From: Cryptomeria japonica
Taxonomy: Eukaryota; Streptophyta; Pinopsida; Cupressales; Cupressaceae
Reading direction: 5' to 3'
Assembly (NCBI RefSeq): GCF_030272615.1
Contig: NC_081407.1
Location: 376,456,877 to 376,520,876 of the forward strand
Length of the DNA: 64,000 nt
The notes under the pieces were generated by a model. That model ran no database searches. It was given only the letters and a program-made list of their open reading frames with translations, and was not told the origin of the DNA. Of the stretch, positions 1 to 12,025 are shown piece after piece; within the stretch, counting starts at the first letter, position 1, and the number at the start of each line of letters is the position of its first letter. The translations under genes were made by a program, and so were the position numbers.

Positions 1-1486
1 AGGTGTAGTACCCCTACCGTAATCGATCTCTAACCTTGGTTTAATCTTGATTAGTTAATCGTAATATGATGTTACAATCAGATGTTTGATTTAACGCGTA
101 GCTATTGATGTGGTTCTCACACTAGTTGTATGCAGATTTTCAGTGTTCCTATTTCGTGATGTTAGTATCGGACTAATGATTTCATTAAGTTATTATATAT
201 GTATGCGTGTATGATCATTGGTTGCAGGAGATTTCAGGTACGAAGTCGCATGAGTGCGAGGTTCGTCGTCACCTGGTTTTGCAGGTTTGAGCATACCTTT
301 TAATCCTTAGAGTTGGATTAGGTGGTCGTAAGATCTTAGTCGGCCTTAGTCGTGCTCAAGTGAGCATCGTCAGTTGTCGTCGGTGATCCCTTCTTGTTTG
401 GGTTTGTGAGTCGTCTGTTTGGTTGACCTTCTCGGTTTGCGTGCCTGGTGTGTTTGGTTAATTGATTAATTAGTCCTTAGTAATTATTTTGATTATTTAT
501 GCATTTGTGCATTGAAGACTAATGGATTAAATTAATCTGGTTTCCGTTTTGCGAGTTCCGTTGTTATTGGATTGCTCGTTTTTAATTTGGAGTAAATTCG
601 ATTTAATGACTGTTTTCGAATATTTAATGCATTTTATATATGTTGTTGGTAAAGAAAGTTTTGTATGTTATCGCAATAGAATTTAATTGAAATCTGTTGG
701 ATTATTATATTAGAAAGGTTAAATTTGTTTAAATGAGGAAATCGATTTTTGATTGAAAAAGCAAGTTATATTGTTGATATTGTTGAAAAGAATTAATTTT
801 TGAGTATTATTTTTAAATTAAAGTTTTTATTCCAAAAATGGAATTTTTTGGTCAACTCTTCCATATAACCCAAATTTGGGGAAAAATGGGAGGGGGAACA
901 ATTTTGGAGAAGATTTTGGGGAAAGGAATGTTGCTGGATCTAACAGGTGGGATCTCCCTCAGCCATACCAGGATCGCGAATTAAGGTAGGATTCTGAATT
1001 GGTTATTGAAAATTAAATTGATTGTTCATATGAATTTGGCTGGAAATTTTAATGGAGATGTGTATTTTTCTCATTGCTGTTGAGTGTTTGAAACCCTTGG
1101 TTTTTGGAAAGGATGAGCAAACCATCAAGAAAACATCCTTTTCATATCAAACTGAAATTGTTATTTCAAATCTTGGAGTGGGTCTGTTGTTGTTTTAATC
1201 CGAACTGTGTTAATAAGGAATATACATGTTTTTTTTAATGAACTGTGCGTTCGTTTTTGGTTCGGACTGTGTGTAAATGAGAAATGAAAACATTTGTTTT
1301 TTTTTAATTTATCGAACTGTGTGTTCGAAGAAGATTTTTATGCTCTGTGGCAAGCTGGACGTATTTTATTGATTGTTCGAACTATATTATTTCATGTTCA
1401 AACTGGGCGTATTTGTTTATGGTGTAACCGCACGTTTTTTTTTAATTGTTTTAGCGGACTGTGGGAATTGGGGTTTGGGAGAGCAG

Positions 1487-1682
1487 TGAGCGGAGCTCCA
1501 CCCGCTCCCCTCCCCTCTCCCCCGCGCGTTCCGCCCCTTCTCCTCTCCCTGTCCCGTGCTCCTCCCTCGCGCTTCGTTAGGCCGCGGCTCACGGCGGTGG
1601 CCGCGGTGGCCGCAGGGCGCCGCGGCACCTGCGGGCACCACCGTGGGCGCCGCCTGCGAGCGCCGCCACGTGCCCTAGCCGC
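1487..1682 (+). other. GC-rich island inside the LARD LTR
   Basis: About 200 bp of strongly C- and G-rich sequence with many CpG and CCGCGG-like motifs sits in an otherwise AT-rich LTR. It includes a short near-tandem run of CGGTGGCCG and related units near 1590-1625. The same island recurs in LTR2 (about 9267-9474) and LTR3 (about 17057-17264), where it is about 9 bp longer within the GGTGGCC run. Plus- and minus-strand open frames across it are low-complexity Pro/Ala/Arg-rich products of base composition. A promoter-proximal or structured leader role is possible but unproven. Confidence 0.7.
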
Positions 1683-3480
1683 GTTTTTAAACGCGTTGCT
1701 TTTGTTTTAAACATAGTTATTTAAATGCGTGTTTTTAAAATTAAAAAAAAAAGAAACTTAGTTTTATTTAAATGCATTTCTTTGTTTAAACGTAGTTTGT
1801 TTTATACGATGTTTTAAATACGTTTACAATGAAATTTTTAGTATTCGAAAAAGAAAAGAAAAACATATGGTATTTATATCATTTAAATGGGAGTTGTTTT
1901 AATGTTAAGTATGATTAGTTGTGTAATTTGATTAAGGGGCATAGAAACGATAAATGTTAAATTGGCATTGAGTAATTTTTAAAATGGAGTTTAGGGAGTA
2001 AGCATTACTCAACTTCATTTCGTGATTGATGCCTCCTTTTAATTAAATTCTAAAACTGTGAATTTTCGCAACTGAATATCAGTGATTTCATTCTGATTGA
2101 TGATGTTAAAAATATTATCGTAGGACATATCATCGAGTAATTGAAAAGTAGTGAAATGTTTATCGTTGGGCATTAGAAATTTAATGATATGCATTGGGAA
2201 TGACTATCTCCATTTAGATTCTCTTTCTGCATTTTTATTTTCGTAATCCATATTAGGTAACTGGAATTGAAATTATGAATCTCTAGAGATTGAATTTAGA
2301 CCAGTATGTTAATGACGTTTTGGAATGGAGATTAAATATCTTATTTTAATTGTTTAATGGTTGTCAGAATTTTTTTAATATAAATTGGTTTAAAACTCAT
2401 TATGGCTTAAATTGCCTGTTCAATGCTTGAACCTTAGGAGTTAGAAAACCAAGAACAACTTATCCCCAGGTGAGGTAGATAACTGTAATCTGTTTTGGAT
2501 CTTGTAGAAAACTTGATCGCCTTGTAATGTTTAAATCAATTTGAGGAAATATTGTCTTTTCTGATTATTGTCTTGCGAGTTTAATTTCTGTATTCGCCTA
2601 TAATTATGAAATGGCATGTTTTGCTTTGTTTAGTAGGACCCTGTCGTATGGATGATTTGGTGTTCCTGTTTCAGTCCTTGAATTTTGAGTTGACTATGGT
2701 ATTGTGATGTTGTCTTAGTTGGTCATATCCTCTTCTGTGAGTCGTATTTGACCTGATGATTGTTTCTCCTTCTTGAACTCCGTTCGTCTGACCATGTGTA
2801 TTCCTTGGGTTAAGTTCGTCTGAGTTAGTCTAGTGTCGTATGGGAAGGTGGCTTTCGATTGGGGGTCGCGCCCAAAGTGGCTGCTGGATAACCCGTCGAA
2901 AGTGAGTCTAATAAGTGATAACCTAAGGAGATTAGAAAATAATTTATAAATAAGATAATGTGCCTCACACATGGGACGAATGCTATCATAGATTCGGCAT
3001 GCTGTGAGAAGGCTTGAAATGGCAAACCATCTTCCTTGTCTTCACGAGAGGATGTGTGGGTCCACATGAGGCTTGGATGGGCCGGAAGTTCGGATTAGGT
3101 TGCCAGGGTTACCAGTGTATGGGCCGGGACCTATGAAGACTTGCCATGGTATCCATACCAGGTTGTGTGATGACACTTGTCCCTACATTCGCTAGTGTGT
3201 TGTCGTTTTGTCCTGTTTTGAGTACCTTTGTGAGTCGTCCTTTGTCGCTGCCCTTGTGAGTGTCGGTTTCATGTTAGACCTTGGGTGGTGATGGCTCAGT
3301 TTTATGGATGCTCTCTTGGAACTTTTGTATTAGCTTGGATTATGTTCGGCTGGATCCTGTTCTTTTTAAGGATCGTTTATGTATTATTGACCGATGTGGT
3401 CGTTTGTATATTGCTTATGTATCGCCTTGATGGCTGGATTGAAATGGTGTAACCTCTTGTACTCTTAACCTTTTTATTTA

Positions 3481-3545
3481 TCAGAGGGGTCTTGCAGTTG
3501 AGCAGACCCGAAGATGTAGCCCTTTAGGGGTGAACTCCGAGATCA
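3481..3545 (+). promoter_or_regulatory. Invariant hairpin-capable block in the LARD LTR
   Basis: The block contains GGGGTCTTGC...GCAGACCC, which can pair around a short loop, and CCCTTTAGGGG, itself near-palindromic. It appears unchanged by eye in LTR2 (about 11271-11335) and LTR3 (about 19061-19125), although LTR1 differs from them elsewhere. Its position roughly three quarters into the LTR would suit a transcript start or 3' end signal (R region). No transcript evidence is available. Confidence 0.35.
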
Positions 3546-4237
3546 TTATGGTGTTATGTGGTGTACTCTCTTATGTTTCCTTTATTCAGTTATCATGTAT
3601 GATTAATTTATGTAAAATGGTTAAGTGGATAATTGGAATTAACTATTAATGCTTATATTCATTTCTTCCTGGAATGCCATGTGGATCGAATGCATAATTG
3701 GTTGAGATGCAGTTTATCGTAATGCATGTGTGAAATCGACCCTTTTAATGCAATAAGTTGGAATATGGAATAATGTATCTTAGAGTAATGAATTATTCTC
3801 AGTTGTTGCTAAGGAAATTTAATATGCTTGGTAAGATCTCTTATGTTACGATGAAATCCTAGTGTATTAGAATGTTAGATGTTTGGTTTGCAATTTCAAA
3901 TGAAAAGTTTGAATGAGTATTAGGAATGGATCTTAATGATGAATCTTGCTTGTGATTTATATTTCCATCTTTGAAAGAAATTATCCTGATTGTGATTTAT
4001 CTCGTGATTAAGATATTCAGCTTAATGGATTAATTGTGTGAGTTAAATGAATTGTGAAATTTAAGTAATCTCGTTGGGAAACTCTTTAGGAGATTGTTGT
4101 TAATGTCTTCCGCTACGTAATCTGAATCTTGATATCTTGTTGCATCTTATGTGTTGTAACTTTAAAAAAAAAAATTTGCACTCTATTCTTGTGTTTTGGC
4201 TTAATCCCTTCGGGGTTTCCTGGCGGGGCATTACATT

Positions 4238-4250
4238 TGGTATCAGAGCC
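4238..4250 (+). other. Primer binding site (tRNA-iMet type), LARD copy 1
   Basis: TGGTATCAGAGCC lies two bases after the CA end of LTR1. This is the usual plant initiator-methionine tRNA complement for minus-strand priming. Its survival fits an element that was mobilised in trans. Confidence 0.9.
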
Positions 4251-6282
4251 AAGTTGCAAACATTGGGATCTCTGGTGTCGCGTGTGCCCTCTATTGGTGT
4301 GAGGTGTATCGACCTTATGTGTATGCTTGTCCTCATTTTGCATGTGAGTGATTGAGCAGACCTTGTCTGGTGTGTAACGTGTGTGTTCACACCTTGTTTT
4401 CGCCTTCTTGATGTTGGTGTTTGAGTGCTTATATGTGCTTTGTATGCTTATTTTGTAGAAAATTAAATGATCATCACCATTCCTCTCTTCTTTCTGGAAA
4501 TTAAAATGATTAGGATATGTGTAATTATCTTTGATTTGAGTTTCTTGTTGCAAGAGAGAAAAGGGTGTGACTTCTTGAACCCTTGTGTGAGCTTTATGAT
4601 GCTTATGTTTTTAAATTATTGAAAGGGCTATGGGTTTAAAAATTTGTTTTGGGTGAATGGGAGAAAACTATATGAGTATGTTTAAAGAATTCTCCATGTG
4701 TGTGTTGTAGGAGTAGCATGATTAAATTCTACCTTAGTAAGGTGCATTGCTATGCGAATAGTTGAATTATGTGAAACTGCTTGGTTTGTAGAAGTGTTAA
4801 AAAGAGCATGTTATTGTAGCTCCAAGAGAGTATTAATGTGTTTTCCGAAAGATTGTCTTATGTGTTTCATTAAACCAGTTTGATTGAAGACTTATTTTAG
4901 CAAATGCTCCATTGAACTCGCTTTTGGGTATATGTAATTACCTTAATGTATTTAGGAAGTGCGAATGGAAAAGCTTGTTTGATGTGCGTGCATTAATATG
5001 TTTTATTTGGGTAATAGCTTCTTGCTTATCTTGATTGTAATGTGATCTTCTCTAATAGGTTGCAATTATGACATGTGTTTATATTGTATTATTATAAGTG
5101 AGTGTTCTTATGAGGTCTTGCAATATCGAAAAGATTGCTTCTCTTGATCTCCGTTTTGTTTGGAAAACTAGAACCTCCTGTTGCAACCATAACTATTGAA
5201 AATGCTTTTGTTAGGCTGATTGTCATCCTTTAACGGTAGCGAAATGAAAACCGTGTAATTAAATGATAGGCTTATAGTGGGAAATTTAATATTATAGCAT
5301 GATCTTGATTGATCTTGTGTCCTTGTAGGAAATGGTTTGGTGATCAAACTCTCTTTCCCTTCTCTTTGCCTAATCATAAGTTTTTTAGAAATGATATTAA
5401 GGAAGTGCATTGATTTAAATAGAATGTTTATAAAACATGTGAAATTGTTTGTTTGTTTTTGGCTTCATAGTGATAGATGAAAGTCCTAAGCTTTAGAAAT
5501 GAATTTGCTTAGCTAGTAATTTAGTTATGAATGCTTAGTGAGATTCGAGAAAGCTATAGGAATGATGTTATTTCCTTATATAATTGTGAATTGTTAATAA
5601 TTCAGTACTTGCATCTAGAGTAAACTTGATTCGGTTATTTATATAGAAAGCATAATTGCAATCTTCCTTGTTTAGATGTTAGCGTACTGAAAAGTATTCC
5701 CCGTATATGTGACTAAACCAGTGTTGGTGTATCTATATGTGTTGTAAGAAACCAGTGCTCGTTATGTGTGCCCATGGATTGGTGAAGTAATCAACCATGG
5801 AGGATATGTTGCTTATGAGTATGGGAAACCATACTGTTTATGTGATGCTGTTTATTTGTTTCCCTGCTGGGTACCAAACCTCGGGTTGTGGGTAACTCAG
5901 TATGTTAAGGGGTAGTATTATAAGTAACCATTCCTTGAATAGTATGGATTGGCGTACGAGTAATGTCAGCGCGAAGTGACTTTGGCTTCTCTACTTCGAG
6001 GAATGATATAGTTGTACTACTAAACTGTATCAAGGTGTACTCAATACTCTCCCTTTTTGATGAATCTATTTATAGGTTTATATGTGTTAGCCTATTCCCT
6101 TCCTGTATTTGAGCATTTAGATGGCAGTTCTTGAGCATTTTGTTGGATTCTATTGGAGGATCCTTTGCCTTATCTTCATGAAAGGTAGGTTTATTCACAT
6201 GTGCTGCCAGTTAGTATGTGTTGGTGGGCATGTGGGTGGACCATAGTCATGTATACCTCTGACTTACGGCGAGTATCCTTCT

Positions 6283-6540
6283 AGGAACATCGCTATGCGG
6301 AGTGTGACCGGCGCGTGCCTTATCCGCGGGGTACACTGCCATGCGGGATACGTCCATTGTGTGTTTTGTCTGTTTGGAGTATTGCCATGCCGTGTTGAGA
6401 CACGATGCGGGATGTAGTAGACATTTCCATGCGGCCTACCGCTAGGTATTGGGTAGAGCCATGCCACGTGATGACGTGATGCGGGGTGATGTCGAGGTGC
6501 ACACTGCCATGCCATGTGGATGTGTGACTTGGCCACACCA
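6283..6540 (+). repeat. Degenerate CATGC-rich repeat block in LARD interior
   Basis: GCCATGC or close variants followed by G/C-rich words such as GATGCGGG recur at roughly 30-60 bp spacing across this block (for example near 6338, 6383, 6426, 6457 and 6507). The block is locally richer in GC than its surroundings. The second internal domain carries the same block at about 14073-14330 with two substitutions. It does not look coding. Confidence 0.55.
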
Positions 6541-7787
6541 TATGATGAGCTACTAGGATAGCTAGACGATTGTTCCTCCCTTCCTTGTTGGTGGCTAGCT
6601 TCTAGTCACGTAGTGATGTAATGTGCAATTGTGATATTCTTTATATTTCTTTGGGGATCAGCAGTTTATTTTACTTTGACTGTGAAGGTTTAGCCATGAT
6701 CTTGTGATCTTTTACACTTTTGATTTGGTGTTGAGATTCCGGATTATTTTCTTGCCTTACTGTTGGAATTGAGGATTTATTATCTTTATTCTTCTGTACT
6801 TTGGTGGCTAAACTGGTTTATCATTATTGTTTTCGGATGCTGGTCTTGTGTTGCAATGTGAATTCCTCTCCAAGAACGTAGGAGACGGGCTTGGATGAGT
6901 GTATACGAGGAAGTAGACGCAAGGAACCTTGAGGATGGAGGTATGTGAGGCTGTGATGCAGCTAGTATCCACTACCTACCTATGTGTGGTGACTATCTCT
7001 TGGAGGCTAACCACCTTGTTCAACAAGGGATACTCACAAAGGTCTTGTATGGAAGGTAGCACCGCCATGGTGTGCCTAACATCATCAAGCCTTTGAGTGA
7101 GATATTGGATTTTTATGATCATATTGTTGTTATGAGATCAGGCATAGAGATGTTGATCGTGCATGTTATCCTTGACCGAGCATTAGACATGCTCACATGT
7201 GGCCTTTTGTGTTATGCATTCCAGTTATGTGGATGGTTATTATTTGTATCATGGAGTAAATTGTGTTAGCTTGTCGCTATGTTATGGGACATAGTCTTTG
7301 GAAAGGTGTTCTTATGCCTGGCAAGTGTAATCAATTGAGTTATTTTGTTGCTCTTATTTCATGAAAGTTAATTTGGCTGTAGGAATTGATATTTTGAGCT
7401 AGTTCTATTCAATAAAATTTTATGAGAAAGATGGATTGGTAAAGGAAAATTGATCTTATGGCATGTTTTTCTGTCATGTTTGATCGATGATTATGGTAAT
7501 TGTTGTTTACCTCCTTGTAATGTTTTAATTTGGTGTACTGAAAGGAAGAAAATTCTTGTTTCTCTGCTATGATTGTGGATATTTCCTAGAATATTTTAAC
7601 GAATGTATGGTTTTAGATGTATCATGCCAATGGATAATGGCGTTTGTAAAGGATTTTGCAATTATATTTCATTTATCTATGGAAAGTTTTCTATGTGCAA
7701 TTTGACCTTGTTGAATGAGTTTTAGGGCTGATGCGTACGACATGTTCTCCATCTAGCCTTACAACTTCCAGGAGTAAGTCGGAACCT

Positions 7788-7799
7788 AGGGGGGGAGAA
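7788..7799 (+). other. Polypurine tract before LTR2
   Basis: AGGGGGGGAGAA lies directly before the TG of LTR2, the expected plus-strand priming site. The identical tract precedes LTR3. Confidence 0.9.
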
Positions 7800-10700
7800 T
7801 GTAGTACCCCTACCGTAATCGATCTCTAACCTTGGTTTAATCTTGATTAGTTAATCGTAATATGATGTTACAATCATATGTTTGATTTAACGCGTAGCTA
7901 TTGATGTGGTTCTCACACTAGTTGTATGCAGATTTTCAGTGTTCCTATTTCGTGATGTTAGTATCGGACTAATGATTTCATTAAGTTATTATATATGTAT
8001 GCGTGTATGATCATTGGTTGCAGGAGATTTCAGGTACGAAGTCGCATGAGTGCGAGGTTCGTCGTCACCTGGTTTTGCAGGTTTGAGCATACCTTTTAAT
8101 CCTTAGAGTTGGATTAGGTGGTCGTAAGATCTTAGTCGGCCTTAGTCGTGCTCAAGTGAGCATCGTCAGTCATCGTCGGTGATCGCTTCTTGTTTGGGTT
8201 TGCGTGACCTTCTCGGTTTGCGTGCCTGGTGTGTTTGGTTAATTGATTAATTAGTCCTTAGTAATTATTTTGATTATTTATGTGTTTGTGCATTGAAGAC
8301 TAATGGATTAAATTAATCTGGTTTCCGTTTTGCGATTTCCGTTGTTATTGGATTGCTCGTTTTTAATTTGGAGTAAATTCGATTTAATGACTGTTTTCGA
8401 ATATTTAATGCATTTTATATATGCTGTTGGTAAAGAAAGTTTTGTATGTTATCGCAATAGAATTTAATTGAAATCTGTTGGATTATTATATTAGAAAGGT
8501 TAAATTTGTTTAAATGAGGAAATCGATTTTTGATTGAAAAAGCAAGTTATATTGTTGATATTGTTGAAAAGAATTAATTTTTGAGTATTATTTTTAAATA
8601 AAAGTTTTTATTCCAAAAATGGAATTTTTGGGTCAACTCTTCCATATAACCCAAATTTGGGGAAAAATGGGAGGGGGGACAATTTTGGAGAAGATTTTGG
8701 GGAAAGGAATGTTGCTGGATCTGACAGGTGGGATCTCCCTCAGCCATACCAGGATCGCGAATTAAGGTAGGATTCTGAATTGGTTATTGAAAATTAAATT
8801 GATTGTTCATATGAATTTGGCTGGAAATTTTAATGGAGATGTGTATTTTTCTCATTGCTGTTGAGTGTTTGAAACCCTTGGTTTTTGGAAAGGATGAGCA
8901 AACCATCAAGAAAACATCCTTTTCATATCAAACTGAAATTGTTATTTCAAATCTTGGAGTGGGTCTGTTGTTGTTTTAATCCGAACTGTGTTAATAAGGA
9001 ATATACATGTTTTTTTTAATGAACTGTGCGTTCATTTTTGGTTCGGACTGTGTGTAAATGAGAAATGAAAACATTTGTTTTTTTTTTATTTATCGAACTG
9101 TGTGTTCGAAGAAGATTTTTATGCTCTGTGGCAAGCTGGACGTATTTTATTGATTGTTCGAACTATATTATTTCATTTTCGAACTGGGCGTATTTGTTTA
9201 TGGTGTAACCGCACGTTTTTTTTTAATTGTTTTAGCGGACTGTGGGAATTGGGGTTTGGGAGAGCAGGGAGCGGAGCTCCACCCGCTCCCCTCCCCTCTC
9301 CCCCGCGCGTTCCGCCCCTTCTCCTCTCCCCGTCCCGTGCTCCTCCCTCGCGCTTGGTTAGGCCGCGGCTCACGGCGGTGGCCACAGGGGCCGCGGTGGC
9401 CGCAGGGCGCCGCGGCACCTGCGGGCACCACCGTGGGCGCCGCCTGCGAGTGCCGCCACGTGCCCTAGCCGCGTTTTTAAACGCGTTGCTTTTGTTTTAA
9501 ACATAGTTATTTAAATGCGTGTTTTTTTTTAAAAAAAAAAAAGAAACTTAGTTTTATTTAAATGCATTTCTTTGTTTAAACGTAGTTTGTTTTATACGAT
9601 GTTTTAAATACGTTTACAATGAAATTTTTAGTATTGGAAAAAAAAAAGAAAATCATATGGTATTTATATCATTTAAATGGGAGTTGTTTTAATGTTAAGT
9701 ATGATTAGTTGTGTAATTTGATTAAGGGGCATAGAAATGATAAATGTTAAATTGGCATTGAGTAATTTTTAAAATGGAGTTTAGGGAGTAAGCATTACTC
9801 AACTTCATTTCGTGATTGATGCCTCCTTTTAATTAAATTCTAAAACTGTGAATTTTCGCAACTGAATATCAGTCATTTCATTCTGATTGATGATGTTAAA
9901 AATATTATTGTAGGACATATCATCGAGTAATTGAAAAGTAGTGAAATGTTTATCGTTGGGCATTAGAAATTTAACGATATGCATTGGGAATGACTATCTC
10001 CATTTAGATTCTCTTTCTGCATTTTTATTTTCGTAATCCGTATTAGGTAACTGGAATTGAAATTATGAATCTCTAGAGATTGAATTTAGTCCAGTATGTT
10101 AATGACGTTTTGGAATGGAGATTAAATATCTTATTTTAATTGTTTAATGGTTGTCAGAATTTTTTTAATATAAATTGGTTTAAAACTCATTATGGCTTAA
10201 ATTGCCTGGTCAATGCTTGAACCTTAGGAGTTAGAAAACCAAGAACAACTTATCCCCAGTTGAGGTAGATAACTGTAATCTGTTTTGGATCTTGTAGAAA
10301 ACTTGATCGCCTTGTAATGTTTAAATCAATTTGAGGAAATATTGTCTTTTCTGATTATTGTCTTGCGAGTTTAATTTCTGTATTCGCCTATAATTATGAA
10401 ATGGCATGTTTTGCTTTGTTTAGTAGGACCCTGTCGTATGGATGATTTGGTGTTCCTGTTTCAGTCCTCGAATTTTGAGTTGACTATGGTATTGTGATGT
10501 TGTCTTAGTTGGTCATGTCCTCTTCTGTGAGTCGTATTTGACCTGATGATTGTTTCTCCTTCTTGAACTCTGTTCATCTGACCATGTGTATTCCTTGGGT
10601 TGAGTTCGTCTGAGTTAGTCTAGTGTCGTATGGGAAGGTGGCTTTCGATTGGGGGCCGCGCCCAAAGTGGCTGCTGGATAACCCATCGAAAGTGAGTCTA

Positions 10701-12025
10701 ATAAGTGATAACCTAAGGAGATTAGAAAATAATTTATAAATTAGATAATGTGCCTCACACATGGGACGAATGCTATCATAGATTCGGCATGCTGTGAGAA
10801 GGCTTGAAATGGCAAACCATCTTCCTTGTCTTCACGAGAGGATGTGTGGGTCCACATGAGGCTTGGATGGGCCAGAAGTTCGGATTAGGTTGCCAGGGTT
10901 ACCATTGTATGGGCCGGGACCTATGAAGACTTGCCATGGTATCCATACCAGGTTGTGTGATGACACTTGTCCCTATGTTCGCTAGTGTGTTGTCATTTTG
11001 TCCTGTTTTGAGTACCTTTGTGAGTCGTCCTTTGTCGCTGCCCTTGTGAGTGTCGGTTTCATGTTAGACCTTGGGTGGTGATGGCTCAGTTTTATGGATG
11101 CTCTCTTGGACCTTTTGTATTAGCTTGGATTATGTTCTTCTGGATCCTGTTCTTTTTAAGGATCGTTTATGTATTATTGTCCGATGTGGTCGTTTGTATA
11201 TTGCTTATGTATCGCCTTGATGGCTGGATTGAAATGGTGTAACCTCTTGTACTCTTAACCTTTTTATTTATCAGAGGGGTCTTGCAGTTGAGCAGACCCG
11301 AAGATGTAGCCCTTTAGGGGTGAACTCCGAGATCATTATGGTGTTATGTGGTGTACTCTCTTATGTTTCCTTTATTCAGTTATCATGTATGATTAATTTA
11401 TGTAAAATGGTTAAGTGGATAATTGGAATTAACTATTAATGCTTATATTCATTTCTTCTTGGAATGCCATGTGGATCGAATGCATAATTGGTTGAGATGC
11501 AGTTTATCGTAATGCATGTGTGAAATCGACCCTTTTAATGCAATAAGTTGGAATATGGAATAATGTATCTTAGAGTAATGAATTATTCTCAGTTGTTGCT
11601 AAGGAAATTTAATATGCTTGGTAAGATCTCTTATGTTACGATGAAATCCTAGTGTATTAGAATGTTAGATGTTTGGTTTGCAATTTCAAATGAAAAGCTT
11701 GAATGAGTATTAGGAATGGATCTTAATGATGAATCTTACTTGTGATTTATATTTCCATCTTTGAAAGAAATTATCCTGATTGTGATTTATCTCATGATTA
11801 AGATATTTAGCTTAATGGATTAATTGTGTGAGTTAAATGAATTGTGAAATTTAAGTAATCTCGTTGGGAAACTCTTTAGGAGATTGTTGTTAATGTCTTC
11901 CGCTACGTAATCTGAATCTTGATATCTTGTTACATCTTATGTGTTGTAACTTTAAAAAAAAAAAATTGCACTCTATTCTTGTGTTTTGGCTTAATCCCTT
12001 CGGGGTTTCCTGGCGGGGCATTACA
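7800..12025 (+). repeat. LARD LTR copy 2 (central)
   Basis: 4,226-bp LTR. Through most of its length it matches LTR3 where LTR1 differs: the shortened stretch near 8195-8210, and substitutions near 11111, 11148, 11180 and 11698. It also carries private changes towards its 3' end (near 11459, 11738, 11794, 11808 and 11932). At 12013 it shares a C with LTR1 where LTR3 has T. This pattern suggests a copy made from the 3' LTR, possibly switching to LTR1 close to the 3' end. Confidence 0.9.

Larger units (their letters stand above)
4..4235 (+). repeat. LARD LTR copy 1 (5'-most)
   Basis: 4,232-bp LTR with TG...CA ends. It is the most divergent of the three copies. Around 380-425 it carries a short stretch (GTGAGTCGTCTGTTTGG) that is shortened in the other two, and it has scattered substitutions shared by neither (for example near 3311, 3348 and 3908). 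The bases before it (1-3, AGG) equal the last three of the TAAGG found after LTR3. Short open frames inside it look like chance: none shows a domain, and most run through simple sequence. Confidence 0.9.
4236..7799 (+). mobile_element. LARD internal domain, copy 1 (non-coding)
   Basis: 3,564 bp between LTR1 and LTR2. It starts with a primer binding site and ends with a purine tract. All frames are closed at short intervals and I find no retroelement protein motif. It differs from the second internal copy at only a handful of positions seen by eye (for example near 5725, 5936, 5964, 6299, 6314, 7153 and 7717), roughly 0.2 percent. One notable internal structure is a CATGC-rich degenerate repeat at 6283-6540. 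Confidence 0.88.

Noticed and set aside
1294-1710. 138-codon plus-strand open frame in the LARD LTR, repeated as 141 codons in the other LTRs
   Set aside because: It runs from a T-rich tract into the GC-rich island. The product is low-complexity Pro/Ala/Arg with no domain, and the 104-codon frame overlapping it in LTR2 and LTR3 is not shared with LTR1.
4113-4553. 146-codon minus-strand open frame across the LTR1 end and primer site
   Set aside because: It crosses a functional LTR boundary and changes length between copies through an A-run (137 codons in copy 2). It has no motif.
6264-6536. Minus-strand His/Arg-rich open frame in the LARD interior
   Set aside because: Generated by the CATGC repeat; a second overlapping frame is also open, as expected of a repeat and not a gene.
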